64,000 nt of DNA from Eopsaltria australis (lineage: Eukaryota; Chordata; Aves; Passeriformes; Petroicidae): assembly GCA_034509425.1 (NCBI GenBank), contig JAVTVJ010000130.1:3217501-3281500 (forward strand). Direction: 5' to 3'. Below, piece after piece: positions 1 through 11,300 of this stretch. Position numbers and translations under genes: made by a program. The stretch's first letter is position 1, and every line of letters starts with the position of its first letter. The notes beneath the pieces were generated by a model. It did no database searches. It had not been told where the DNA came from and worked only from the letters and a program-made list of their open reading frames with translations.

Positions 1-70
1 GACAGTGTGAATTTGTTATTTGCGGTTAAACAATCAGCGCCGCTCGGGATTTATTCATTTCAGTTTGGAA

Positions 71-349
71 CTGGAAATCTCCCAACTGGAAATCTCCTAA
101 CTGGAAATCTTCTAACTGGAAATCTAACTGTAAATCTTCTAGCTGGAAATCTGCTAACTGGAAATCTTCTAACTGGAAATCTAGCTGGAAATCTCCTAAT
201 TGGAAATTTTCTAACTGGAAATTTTCTAACTGGAAATCTCCTAACTGGAGATCTTCTAACTGGAAATCTTCTAACTTGAAATCTTCTAACTGGAAATCTT
301 GTAACTCAAAATCTCCTAACTGGAGATCTCCTAACTGGAAATCTTCTAC
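71..349. repeat. 15-bp minisatellite, 19 units, in C8B intron 6
   Basis: Units close to CTGGAAATCTTCTAA begin at 71, 86, 101, 116, 128, 143, 158, 173, 185, 200, 215, 230, 245, 260, 275, 290, 305, 320 and 335. Seventeen units are 15 bp and two (116 and 173) are 12 bp. Unit and deletion lengths are multiples of three, so long open frames run on both strands. The plus frame reads GNLLT repeats and the minus frame DFQLE repeats. Nothing else suggests that either is translated. Confidence 0.95.
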
Positions 350-1513
350 CAACCTTTTGCAAAAGTAAAACTTTCAGTAGTAAAGTTCCTAAGTCAGGCC
401 ACGACTGGGACACAGGGAAAGGCAGGGTCCAGGTTCTGATCTGGTATCCCAGGGTGCAAGGCACCTCAGCATCCCGTGGGGCTGCTCTACTCCTAATAAA
501 TTTAATCTCTCACAAGCTCTCTCCTGAAAAGTTCTGACATCTGAAATCATGATTTGTATGGGAAATGGTCATTCTCTGGCTGAGCCAGATTCATAGTTGT
601 GTTTCACAGAATATGACCTTATCAAAACTGAAAGAGGAAAACACAAACACTCTCACACACATACACACATTTTTATATATGTCTGTGTGGATATGTAAAC
701 ATGGATAAATTTTTTCTCTCCCCTTTCTGATACAAAAGCCTGGAACACAAAATGTCTTTCATTATGTCTAAAGGATTTAGAGTTCAGCTGTCTGGGCCAG
801 CAGGACAAGCACATCAGGGATGGTTCAGTATAGAGCTCTGCAGCTTAAATAATAAAACCAAGACTTTTTACTGGGCTTCTTTATGGATATCTATTGCAAA
901 TGCCTCTCATCAACCTCTGGTCCTGTTGTGGGAAATGCCACTTTGCAGGAAGCAAATGCAAGGAATACTTTGCCATTCCTGAGTACACTTTATACTGAAA
1001 GGAAACACAGGTTGGTGATATTATTAAACCACTGGTATGAGCTACCTTTGTTTGTGGCAATAACAGATGAAAAAAAGAAAATAAATTATGGCAGCCCTAG
1101 GAGTTATAGAGTCAAGCTGAATAGGCTTCTCAGTTTCAGTTTTCAGATGACTTCACTGCAAACATTTAAAGGTGGATGCCCAGCAGGGCAGTGGACAGAC
1201 CACACTCAGAATCAGAGAACATCCACAGCTGGAAGGGACCCACAAGGATCACTGAGTCCTCTCAATCAGCTGTGGCTGATTTCAGAGGTCAGCCAGCCCA
1301 GGTCCTGGCTGAGAGCTGAATGGAAAAGCTCCTGGATGCTGTAAACCCAAAGGAAGGCTTTGCAGGTGTAGTCAAGGCTTGAACAAATGGCAGAATCCAG
1401 TTGGGGGAAAGATTTGATTTATCCCAGTCCTGGCTGCTGACCTGAGGAGGAGCATCAAACCAACACACACACAGGGAACATGTTAGCAGGGAATTAAGTG
1501 GAGCAGTGCTTAC
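350..1513 (-). other. C8B intron 6 (part), no exon found
   Basis: AT-rich intron sequence left of the 1514 donor. It holds a CA-rich run near 645-672 and a short CR1 remnant near 1208-1262. I looked for the next C8B exon (continuation of the MACPF domain) on the minus strand and did not find it. Confidence 0.7.
1208..1262 (-). mobile_element. CR1 LINE 3'-end remnant
   Basis: The stretch reads AGAATCAGAGAACATC, then GCTGGAAGGGACCCACAAGG and ATCACTGAGTCC. This is the reverse complement of a CR1 3' end (usual form: gaatcatagaat, then ggttggaagggacc). It is short and diverged. Confidence 0.55.
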
Positions 1514-1711
1514 ACTTGAAGAAAATCTTTTCATCCTCTGCATGAACTTTGTGAACCTCATGTCATTGGAATTGTAACCAAGCTCAAACACTTTTGGTAT
1601 TTTTATACCGATGCCGAAGCTCGAATGCGAAGATTTTGCCCTCAGGACACTGCTTTCATAATTTGAGTAGGAGTCATATTCAGTCATTGTAAATTCATAT
1701 TTGCCTTTGGT
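1514..1711 (-). CDS. C8B: C8B coding exon 6: MACPF segment
   Basis: 198 nt, phase 0 at both ends, 66 codons. It begins [19 protein letters not shown] (human TQGKYEFILKEYESYSDFE) and continues with [15 protein letters not shown] (human SFGFKIPGIFELG) and the basic stretch [10 protein letters not shown]. It covers the region around the first membrane-inserting helical cluster. Acceptor is TGTTTAG before 1711; donor is GTAAGC at 1513-1508. The open frame runs past the donor to about 1289, but that extension has no homology. The next exon is not in positions 1-1513. Confidence 0.94.
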
Positions 1712-4700
1712 CTAAACAGAAAGGAAAAACAACACATCTCATTTCCTGCACAGTGATTGTACACCTGAAGCATGGGGAAGGAATGCAGACACAAATATGC
1801 TTGTGAATTAATGCTTGCACTTTGAAGATGAAAAGCCTTGTATAATTGCAAAGCACCATTATTATTAACACAGGTACTTCAAGAATACTTGATTTACAGC
1901 AGCAGGAAAGCTCCTATCTCCTCCATACTGCAAGGTCCTCAGGCTTTCACTTAATATGTCAATCTTAGGCAAAGAAGGCGAGATCTTAAACACAGGCATC
2001 AATTAAAGTACAAATTCTAAAAGGAAAAGGTTTCCTAGTGGGCAGCACTCAAAAACATCATGTCATCAAAAGCATTAAGGTCAAATATGTAATGTTTGAA
2101 ATACAGCTTTGATGCATGACAGGAACAAGTTTTCACACAAAGCTTCTGGTGTTCAACATCGCGGAGCGCGTGGGGTATGAGGATGTTCCAGAAGAGGGTA
2201 AAATTCAGCCTGATCCTTCTGGGTGTCAAGAATTCTGTGATTATTTTTACAAAATGATCCAGCAATGGAGCTTTGAGCACTAAATCCATTGGAAGATGTG
2301 TGTGTAAGTTTATCTGCAGGCACATCTGGCAGGTACCTCTGGTGTGTAGCTCTCCACGTTGTACGGCTTCCTGAACCTCGTGTCCGTGATGTAATGGGGA
2401 GAGCATCCCCCAGCGTAGTACCTGTGATCCAGGACCAGCCCTTCCAAGCTGTTTGTGAAGATATTCAACCTGCAGGTGAAGCAGAACAGCACTATTTTAT
2501 ATATGGCACCATCAATTCAGAGCTAAACATCAAATGCCTTGGCTGAGAAAGGCAAAAGATTGTTTTGTTTGGCCACGGGCTCTTTGTTTTTTTATTCTGA
2601 AACCCCAAAACAAAGCTTGGCCTCTTTCACTGTCCAACCCAACCCAGGTGCTGCAGAAGAACCTGACTAACAAGAAAGCAACAGACAGAGGTGAATTTTG
2701 ACACTTGATGAATATAAAGGGCAATTTTCACCCCCCCAGCTGTGAATGACACCAATGTTGCTGCCACCAGCACTGGCAGCTTTGTGGCCTTCACTGGAAC
2801 TCTCCAGGAAGAGCAGAACAAACTGGACCAGCCAAACCCCCACCCCACCAGGCTGCTCACCCTGAGCATCCCCAAATAGCCACAGCATCCATCAGAACCT
2901 TCAGAGGTTTGCCAGTCCAGGCCATGAATCCAGACTGATTTTTAATTCACATTTCTTTGTTCTGGTTTATCAGCCAAAATCTTTGCCAGGTTGGTCAAGG
3001 ATCAACCAGAGCTCAGGAGGTAACAGTAAAAACTGTTGGGGAACAAGAACAGAGGTACTCAAGCAACAGCTCAACTAATCCTTGAAATCACAGGGAGTTT
3101 TCCTTTGATTTCAGTGGATGATGAACAGAAATCTCAACCTGTCTGCTCTAAAAAAGGATGTGGCACTGCAGTTTGTAGAGATGAAGAGATAAATCCCATC
3201 ATTTTCTTTTCCCATTGCTGTTGGTGGGATGAAACTTCACCAAAAAAACCCCACAGAAACTACCAGCAGTCCAAGACTCAGATGGATGTGCCTCTCCTGA
3301 TTTTGGGGAGAGAGGTTTGCATGATAATGACTGATGGTGTAAAAAAAAAAACCCTCTCATTTTAGAACAATCTGGGAAAAAAAAGGAAAGTCCACTAAAA
3401 GCAAATTACTGAGCGATTGTAGCTTCAAAGAGATGAGAAGCATGTTCCTATAATTGTCCAACATTATTTTTAATTTTGATTAAACTCAGAAGTACAAAGC
3501 ATTAGCAATGACATGTGCAGCAGCCATATCTCCAGAGAATAACGAGAAAATTGTATTTTTTCCTTGCAATATGATTTTCCTTTTTCTTTTTTTTAATGTA
3601 AAAAGCAATTTTTTCCCCTGCAGAATAAGAAAAACCCCCTCTTTTCACACAGTCTGATCTTATAGAAAGTTGTCACAATCTTAGCCTGTAAAAGCTGAAT
3701 TGATTCAGACTTAGATTTTAATCCCTGCTAATATACAGGTTTACCCTATCACACTTACACAAAGCACAAAAATTGCACCATCTCTCAATGTCATGGAAGA
3801 AATCAAAGAAATTTAAACACCTTTCAGCCTCCCCATCAAACCAACACAGGGTGTAAGAATAAAAACCCAAAGAATCATGGAATGACTTGGGTTGGGAGGG
3901 ACCTTTAAAGGCCATTTAGTCCCACCCCTGCCATGGGCAGGGACACCTCCCACTATCCCAGGGTGCTCCAAGCCCTGCCCAACCTGGCCTTGGACATTTC
4001 CAGGGATGGGGCAGCCACAGCTTCTCTGGAAAACCTGTGCCAGGGCCTCATCATTGTCACACGAGAGAATTTCTTCCCAATATCCCATCTAACCCTGCCC
4101 TCTGGCAGTGGGAAGCCATTCCCCCTTGTCCTGGAACTCCAGGCCCTTGTAAAGAATCTCTTTATATCTTTCTTGTTGACTCCTTCAGGCTGAAAAGCTG
4201 CATTTAGGTCATCCCAGAGCCTTCTCTTCCCCAGGCTGAACAATCCCAATTCTCCCAGTCTTTCCTCACAGCAGAGCTGCTTCATCCCTCTGATCAACTT
4301 GGTGACCCTTCCCTGGACTTGCTCCACCAGATCCATGTCCCCCAGGCTTTGGATCAGGCTCCCAAAGGCTGTTGAATCCCAACTCACTCCTGGATACAAC
4401 TGCTCCATCTTATCTCTGTTCAGTGTTTCTCTGAAGTCACATTAGAACATTCTCAGCCTTAAATAAGAAAGCACCTTAGCAAAGTCACTGACTTACCCTT
4501 TTGCCAGATTCTCTATTCCCCAGTACTCTTCCATCTCCTGGTCACATTTCCTGAACACTTTTTTGCAGTTTCTTTCATCTGACTGGTCCCCACAGTCGTC
4601 ATCCCCATTGCAGAGCAGCCTCCGTGCAATGCATCTCCCTAGGATGGAAGGGGAAAGTCACTCATAGAACAATCTGTGATCACTGGGAGTCCAGGAGCAA

Positions 4701-7700
4701 AACAGGAAATTCCTGGAATGAATGGCTCAAATCTAGCTGGAAAATAAATTCTTCTCTATCTGCGTGGACCCCCAAAGTCCATCTGCTCAGTTTCACTCAA
4801 AGTCATTGTAATCTTAAAATTCCTTGCTCAGCTTAGGAAAAAAACCATAGTAATTAAAAGTATAAAAAACTATAGAAGGTTTTTGTTTTTTTTTCATTTT
4901 GAGAGAACAAACATGCTGTTTCAGCATGCCTTGTAGATAGTATTATTTTTTTTCCTCTCTTCCCATGTCCACAATTACTGAGTGTTTTCAGTCTCACCAA
5001 AACAATGGAGAGCAGAGGCTTTTCCTTTGCCCCATCCCAGGTGCTGAGCTCCTGTTGCTGTCACTTGTGCTACAGATTTTGCTGATATAAATGATAAACT
5101 AAGGTTATAAATTCCAATTTGGAGATTTTAAAGATGGCTCACTCAACGTCACTGACACAAACACAGCGTGGAAGGAGCCAGGTCAGCTCCTGGCAGCCCT
5201 CTGGCCCAGCAAACTCCTGTAGGAGCACAAAGCTCAGCACAGTGGCATCAGAGGTGACAAATGCAGTCCTCAAATCCTCACCTGTAACTGCACACACAAA
5301 CCCATCACACCGAACTCTGTTCCTGCAAGGACTGCTCGTGACACAGTCCTCAGCTTCTCTGTCAGGGTAATCACAGGCATCTCCACTGAACTGAGAGGGC
5401 TGTTCCAGGCGGGCAAATCTGTACTGTGATGAAATAAAAAATATTGACTCAAGTGCACAGAAATGGTGAATTTTACGCCTCTCTGGCTGAAAAACAAACT
5501 TTGTGTGGCCGAGGTCTGATCTAAGCACACTCTGTCATATTAAAAGAGAAAAGTGTCAGCACACAAGTGTGATGCTGGTGATTTGCCTCCTTCCAAAGGT
5601 TTCTGATCTGCAACAGTTTTAATTTTTCTGAGGGAGGGCTGAGGATTGGGAGGGATGAAGGAAAGTTTGCCTTTCTTTGACAGTTTGTTTAAATGAGCCT
5701 GACAGTGCAGTGCGGGACTTTGTAAGAGTAAGGAAGGATTCAGTTCCATCTCCTCTCTTTCAATTAATGCTGGTAACGACACCCCTTGTTATTTTCTGTC
5801 AGTGTATTTACTTGCCCCTCTGTATCATTAGGGATTTTTTTCCGCCCACACCACTGCTGTGAAGCAGTCAATTACTCCCTCCAATATGTTAGCCCTCCTT
5901 TTTTCCCCCAGCTTCTGAGATTAACTCTTTGATATGAAGCTTCACTCTGCCCAACTCCCATGACTGGTTATTTCTGCTTAAGCCTGGGAACAGCTTCTCC
6001 AACTCGTTAGCAGGGTTCTCTGTAGCAACAGGGATTTTGCTCTTCACTCTGTTGGGGTCATTACTTGCATTTGATGGGAGTTCTCAGGTGGAAAATGCTG
6101 GCTGGCAGACAAGAAAAAGCATCTTAATCCTGAGAGGCACCGAGTGTCTCCAGGTCCCACAGGGGACCATTAGTGGGGAAGGTGCCTCACACTGGTGCTG
6201 GAGGAACAGGACTGTGTTGCAAAGTCCCTGCAAAGCCTGGGATTACACTTTCCAAGGACAGTGAGGCACCCTGGAAAACACTGGAATTACTGGGAGTGGT
6301 GAGCTGAAGAGCTAAAAGCCACCTGAAGGCAAAACCCCCCAGTCCCACCTGTACAGGGCTTTCCTGGGCAGCCCCCCTCAGTTTGCCCAACCCCATGGAC
6401 AAGGACAAGGCTCAAGGGAGGTCCCACCTCCTGGTTTCTGGGTGGTCCCTGGACCACAGACACTCACCCTTTTCTTCTGGCAGGGGTCACACTTGCTCCA
6501 GGAGGACCAGGCAGAGAGGGCACAGTCGCGGGGCTGCGGTGGGACACCGACGGAGCGCCTGGCCCTGGCCACGCTGTCACTGCTGTCACTGGGGCTCAGG
6601 GACTCCTGGCCACTGTGTCCAACAACACCAGAGCTTCAGGCTGTGAAACTGTGAGCTGTGAGGACCTGGCACCTCAGCCCATGCCTGTGTGAAACTACAC
6701 CCCAAGGAGAACTACCACTCGTTAGATCTCACCATGCCTTGCATGCAGCCTCTGGATTTCAGTGCCCATGCTGGTGGCACTGATTCCACTGGCACTAAAT
6801 CTCTGTGAAACCTGATCCACTCTCCAGTGCCAGCACGGGAAACTCAACTCATACTGCACCGAGCTGGGCTTCACCTCAAGCTATGCAAGCAGTAAAACCT
6901 TCAGCACCAGTTGTTGCCTTTGTCCCATGGCTCCAGGGTCAGATACCTCCATGACAAACACCAGTCCCATAGGAAGACCTGGCAAGCATTCAGCATTTCT
7001 GAAAATCAGGCAGCCCATTTTTTCCCAAGCTGGCCAAAGCTACTAGTTTTAGATTCAGTTCTCAACTCATTAACCCGTTAATCCCTTTCAACCCAGTAAT
7101 GAACCTGAGCCCCAAATGTGAGCCCTTCCTCTTCCCCCCAGCCACTATCTCACTCCCTCACGTGACAGCTGTCTCCAAGGTTTCCACAAAGCCACAGTTA
7201 AAATGCTGCCTCCTCTTTTGCTGGATTCAGGATTTCTGATTACATCCTCATCCCAGACAAATGCTCCCTTGTTGCACCTCCTTCAAGTGGGGAGCTTTAG
7301 TAAAATGTTGACAATTAGCTTCTTTTCATACCCAGTTTGACAAGGGAAGTACCACAGCAGTGTTCCCAATTCTTCCACCCAGACAAGAAACAGCACCAGC
7401 TGAAGCTTTAAGTATGATTTAGTGCCTGGCATGGGATTCCCATTATAGCATATTAAAAATCACATGGAATAAAGGAATTACAAAACCTCATCAGCTTGCT
7501 GAGGCATGAAATCAAAGCTCAAAGTTCAGGGAACAGTGCAAAAATATAGTTAGATTGGAAAGATTACAAGATGCAGTTGTCTGAAACAGCAAAATCTATT
7601 ACACCAGCAGAGAAAGAAACAGCTCTCAGCCACATTCTCACCATTGCTGCACTGGAAGGAAACAACCCCTGTGTGCCCAGTGCTCTGTGGGACAGCCAGC

Positions 7701-8029
7701 ACGGGAGGAAGCTGCATGTTCAAACAACTCCACGTTACAGCACGAGCATGGCAATTTGTCAGCTCCAATTTATCACCAGGATTGCTCCTGTGAAGGCAGA
7801 AACGCTGCCCTACGCTGCCTTCAAAACGTCGTCTCTCGCCATTCATTAGCGACGCAGAAATCACTCACGAGAGCAATTACAGCCCGTACAGCACCGAGCC
7901 TGTCTGATCCTCATGGTTTCCTGAGCATGGGGCTCCAGAAACACTCACTCACCCAAAGCCATGAGCAGTCTGGGTGCCCAGCACAGCACAGAGCAGCAGC
8001 AGCAGTTGGATGGGGTGTGGAGCGCTCAT
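1514..8029 (-). CDS. C8B: Complement component C8 beta chain, 5' six coding exons (gene continues past left edge)
   Basis: C8B is a secreted, liver-made protein of the terminal complement pathway. Within C8 it binds C5b-7 and starts insertion of the membrane attack complex. Exons on the minus strand at 8029-7953, 6612-6468, 5423-5282, 4638-4497, 2469-2337 and 1711-1514 sum to 837 nt (279 codons). Phases match at every junction and every intron has GT/AG ends. Domain order is signal peptide (residues 1 to about 24), propeptide ending RARR (45), TSP1 (about 54-107), LDLRA (about 113-145), then the N-terminal part of MACPF. This order and the sequence match human C8B (about 591 residues) rather than C8A, C6, C7 or C9. 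The remaining half, including the membrane-inserting hairpins, EGF and C-terminal TSP1, is outside the window. DAB1 lies upstream on the same strand, as in mammals. Confidence 0.95.
1712..2336 (-). other. C8B intron 5
   Basis: 625-bp intron with no recognised element. It contains a CpG-dense patch at 2159-2175 and a 55-codon plus-strand open frame at 2116-2283 with no recognised homology. Confidence 0.8.
2337..2469 (-). CDS. C8B: C8B coding exon 5: first MACPF segment
   Basis: 133 nt. It encodes [20 protein letters not shown], then [10 protein letters not shown] and [14 protein letters not shown]. This is nearly identical to human C8B ([33 protein letters not shown]). The segment forms the first strands of the MACPF fold and the contact zone with C8 alpha. 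Acceptor is CTGCAG before 2469; donor is GTACCT. It is the best conserved piece of C8B in the window. Confidence 0.96.
2470..4496 (-). other. C8B intron 4
   Basis: About 2-kb intron, mostly unique AT-rich sequence, with poly-A and poly-T runs around 3341-3381 and 3575-3600. Its right part is occupied by a CR1 element (3870-4408) that ends about 90 bp from the exon 4 donor. Confidence 0.8.
3870..4408 (-). mobile_element. CR1 LINE, 5'-truncated, about 540 bp
   Basis: Reverse-complement CR1: its 3' end lies at the low coordinate (GAATCATGGAATGACTTGGG, then TTGGGAGGGACCTTTAAAGG). This is followed by CCACCCCTGCCATGGGCAGG, the CTCCAAGCCCTGCCCAACCT block and on to the tail of the reverse transcriptase frame. 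The minus-strand frame around 3953-4408 ([20 protein letters not shown]) is a CR1 ORF2 C-terminal fragment with breaks. It is 5'-truncated like most avian CR1 copies and not mobile. Confidence 0.93.
4497..4638 (-). CDS. C8B: C8B coding exon 4: LDL-receptor class A module
   Basis: 142 nt, split codons at both ends. It encodes [11 protein letters not shown], then [13 protein letters not shown]. This carries the calcium-binding acidic cluster (D-x-x-D-C-G-D-x-S-D-E) of an LDLRA module with complete cysteines. It ends with [12 protein letters not shown], the lead-in to MACPF (human QYWGIGSLASG). Acceptor is CCTAG before 4638; donor is GTAAGT at 4496-4491. It contains no ATG-initiated open frame long enough to be noticed alone, and was found by walking the C8B homology and phases. 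Confidence 0.94.
4639..5281 (-). other. C8B intron 3
   Basis: 643-bp intron, AT-rich with a T run near 4884-4896 and another near 4947-4952. No repeat family or RNA gene recognised. Confidence 0.8.
5282..5423 (-). CDS. C8B: C8B coding exon 3: rest of TSP1 module, start of LDLRA
   Basis: 142 nt, starting in phase 0 and ending with one base of a glycine codon. It encodes [15 protein letters not shown], then DREAEDCV and [12 protein letters not shown]. All line up with human C8B (PSQFHGE, KEVEDCV, CRSQVRCEGFVC). The cysteine spacing closes the TSP1 fold and opens the LDL-receptor class A module. Acceptor is CATCACAG; donor is GTGAGG. The plus-strand open frame over this stretch is only its complement. 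Confidence 0.95.
5424..6467 (-). other. C8B intron 2
   Basis: 1044-bp intron. No exon, repeat family or RNA gene was recognised. The right-hand side close to exon 2 is relatively GC-rich. Confidence 0.8.
6468..6612 (-). CDS. C8B: C8B coding exon 2: propeptide and start of N-terminal TSP1 module
   Basis: 145 nt, entering in phase 2 and leaving in phase 0. The Ser-rich propeptide ends ARARR-SVGV, which aligns with the human propeptide end RQMR-SVDV where the mature chain begins. The TSP1 motif [20 protein letters not shown] follows. The two tryptophans of WSSW are the sites C-mannosylated in complement TSP1 modules (family knowledge). Acceptor is ACAG before 6612; donor is GTGAGT at 6467-6462. 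This exon is unusually GC- and CpG-rich compared with its AT-rich flanks. Confidence 0.93.
6613..7952 (-). other. C8B intron 1
   Basis: 1340-bp intron between the signal-peptide exon and the TSP1 exon. It is unique sequence with no recognised element. Confidence 0.8.
7953..8029 (-). CDS. C8B: C8B coding exon 1: start codon and signal peptide
   Basis: The exon has 25 codons plus two bases (GG). It begins MSAPHP, followed by a leucine-rich core ([12 protein letters not shown]) and a polar TQTAHG end: a typical secretory signal peptide with cleavage probably near residue 24. The ATG at 8029 was chosen because this hydrophobic stretch follows directly, and the longer open frame upstream has no similarity to the family. 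The donor is GTGAGT at 7952-7947, within a GTGAGTGAGTG run. The protein is divergent here from mammals, as is usual for signal peptides. The 5' UTR and transcription start were not resolved. Confidence 0.85.
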
Positions 8030-8300
8030 CGCTCCGGGGTTCTGTTGGCGATCCCACACTGCCAGCACCCCCAGCCCGTCTGCCCAGGGGGTTTGAACAG
8101 GGTTCAAGCACAGAAAGAGGAACTGCTGAGCTGCCTTCCCACCCTGCAAACAGCAATGACCCAGCACCTGGCAGGCTCTCAAGGTAAACGCTGCTGTTGT
8201 TAGCACGCGGCTTTCCTGAGGCGAGCGCAGGGGAAGCAAAGCTCTGCCCAGGAGCAATTTGCACTCTCATTTGTAATGCTCCTTTCAAGGGATGGGGGAA
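8030..8300 (-). promoter_or_regulatory. C8B 5' flank (5' UTR and probable promoter)
   Basis: Sequence immediately upstream of the C8B ATG, richer in G+C than its surroundings. No TATA box is obvious at a sensible distance. A perfect inverted repeat TTGAAC-AGG-GTTCAA lies at 8093-8107, 64 bp upstream of the ATG. Assignment as promoter rests on position only; the transcription start site is not defined by anything I can see. Confidence 0.35.
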
Positions 8301-11300
8301 ATGAATATTTCAACAAACGAAACATGTTTGAGTCTTGGCAAGAGGGAAGTGCTAAGTAAACTCAAGTCGGCTTTCTAGGAATAGAGTGCAGAATCATTTA
8401 TTTATCGCTGCTTTCCATGTCTGTCTTCCAGAGGAAGGTCAGACACCAGGCATAAGCACTTCTGCTCATGCCTCAGGGAAAGCCTCATCCCTGAGAGTGC
8501 CCTTCCCTGGCTCTCCTGCTGCTGGGGAGGACAAGAGCCCCACCCCTGGCTGGGCCATTCCATGGAGATTCTCTGCTCCACATACCTGAACACTTGAGTT
8601 CATGAAAGCACGACCTGTCAGGGGTAGCATCTTGGTGTTTGCTTGCTACTACATTGAGTCATTCCCTCTCTTGAATGGTCCTGAGAACTCACCACAGGCT
8701 GAGAACTCACCACAGGCTGGGTCCCATCAGTTCAGCTGGGCTTTCAAAGGCAGATCAGAACCTTGAGTTTTTCTGTGGTTGCCTGCTGAGCCTTCACATC
8801 CTGCTGCTTCTCCCTCCAGGTACAACTTTTTGATTCCTGAGACACAAGAGTCTTTCCCTTCATTTTCCTAACTAGTCTTTAATCCACAGCAAACATCTCA
8901 GAAGGAGGAAAGTTCTGTGTTTCCCTGCACAAAATGAGGAATAGCATTGTGTTTTCCCACCCTTCTCCTTGCTGGACAATGTTTATGAAGAGACAGAGCC
9001 TGACCCTGTGCAACTCTGGCTTTTAGCAGCACAACCTCTCACCCTGGGACATATCTCTGAGTGCTTTGATGATACAAAGAATAAATACCTTTTAATTCAA
9101 TTATTATGGCAATGATGGGTGCTATACATAAAATTATTCATATTCACTAATACCAAACAAACCCAACAACCTCAGTGCCATCACCTGGCCACCTTAAAGT
9201 GTCACAGTCACCTCACAAATGACATTATTCTGCCTGTGGAGCCATGTCCCTGCAAAATAAGCAACTGGCTGAGACATCTTTCTGGTTTGGCAGCCTGATG
9301 ATAACAATTTAACACAGAGAGGCACATTTAACTGAATCCTTGCAGGAATCTGCTCCAAATAAAAGACTGCATTTCAGGCAGCCCTTTTTTAACCCAGAGT
9401 TACTGAGCACAGTGACAAACTACCCTCTAGATACAGAGGACAAACTGTTAGGGGAGATGATCCAGGCTGTGCAAAGCTTTCTGTTTGCCTTTTTTGCCCG
9501 ATTTTTTTTCTCCCAAATGACTTTGCCCCAGTCTGAACCCAAGATGTGCCTGTGTGATACAGCTTGCTCAACCTCTGGCACAATTGATTCAGTTGTTAAT
9601 CATTTGTCCATGACAAAAGAAACACTTACAGAAAAGACCTTTCCATCCACGGGACCTTTGCTGGTCGGGAAATACAGCACACATCCAGTATTTCAACAGC
9701 AGTAAAAGATAAACCAAGATTATAAACACAGAGCACCCTCTAGATTTTACTTCAAACCATGACAGTGATCTCAGCACGTGGAATTCTCAAGCTTCTCTCT
9801 GCTGCTTGTCCTTGCTTTGCTGCCTCTCACCATGCACAGATCACTGGTGAACATGCAGAAGGAAGTGGTGAGTTACCAGGAGTGAGATTAAAACACGACC
9901 AGGGACACACGAGACAGAATTTCCTACACCTCAACACACTTGTCAGAGAGAACTAAAAAGCACCATCAGGTTTTACACAGTTTACCATCTGGTTCAATCA
10001 GAGGCAGGTCAAACACATGAAATTTGTGACAGCAACCACAGGTGATTTTTCTGCTTCCTCAGGTCCGTGGATGAGTGGGAATGTTCCATTCCTGCTCCAT
10101 CTCCATCGGTGACTGCAGCAGCTGTGGCTTTCTGATGAGCTGAATTCCCAAACCAACTCTCTACATTGCTGAATGAGGGTTCATCACACTTGAAAATCAA
10201 ATGCCCACCACGAACACGGAGCCTGCAAGTGCAACACATCCCCCGCAGAGTTCATATCCCTGCTTTGTGAGCCTTTGCTCCCTGTAAATAAACCCTCGAC
10301 AGTTTCACCAAACATGATGGTTCTCTAAATGGCACTTTCCTGTTAAAAGAAAAACTGAAGCACATCAGAGCTGAAAGGCCCTTCCTGGGAAAGATCAGAC
10401 TGGAGCCAGCAAGCAGCTGCTTACAGAATTATCAGAGCACTTTTTGAAAAGTTTCCTTTTCTCCTCTGAGAAAACTGTTTTATTTCATGCTCTGGAACTC
10501 AGAACACATTTTCTTCTGTAGAAAAAAACCCATTCAAAGGCAAAAGGAAGCTTCCCACCAATTTTAACTGTGAAGAACATAAAGTGGCAAATATATGGTA
10601 AATTTACAACCAAAGAATACTTCCAGATTTTTACAACTAACTCCATTGCATCCCCATTTCTGTTACTAACACCGTTATTTTCTGGTGTGAGTGAGGCTGG
10701 TCTCTGGAAGGCCCTGGACATAAAAAACTCACCTTGCTGAATTTAATTCTCCTCTTCTGGGTTTTGATCCACTAAAAATAATGTTTCATTATGACTGAGG
10801 CCAAATCTGGCTCAGGTTCACCTACTCTGAAAGCTCTACAATCTTGTGATGATGGTAAGACAAACAAAGAAAACCTCTTTATGTCCCATTCCTTGTCTCT
10901 ATCTCCTCTCCATGAGACTCAAAACAACACAAACTCATTTTCAAACTAGAAACTGCATTTTTTAAAGAAAAAACCCAAAGACACAAAATCTCTGTATGTC
11001 AAATAAACAGTACAAAATTTACAAAAAATGCAACATCTCACAGCATTGTAACTTCTGCTCATTTCAAACACAGCTCACTTCTGACACTGAGAGCTGTTCT
11101 TACACCTCTAATAACTGTTAGTGAAGACAAAGATGCCACAAAAGGGTTTTTCTTTTTTTTTTTTTTTTTGCAGCTAGTACCTGGCAGTAATTCTTCCTAA
11201 TCCTTTATTTTCACAAATGTCTGAGGCTGAATGGGCAGAGATTGCTGCCTGTTAACCTGATTTTCCTTTAATCTATTGTGATTTCCTTTCTTTGCTGGTG

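Noticed and set aside
26..352. Open frames of 90 and 108 codons resembling pentapeptide-repeat proteins
   Set aside because: They are the translation of a 15-bp minisatellite inside a C8B intron; no start context, splice sites or non-repeat sequence.
3953..4408. 151-codon minus-strand frame resembling a reverse-transcriptase tail
   Set aside because: Part of the 5'-truncated CR1 element, not a host gene.
5119..5370. Plus-strand frame over C8B exon 3
   Set aside because: Antisense shadow; the minus strand matches C8B residue by residue.
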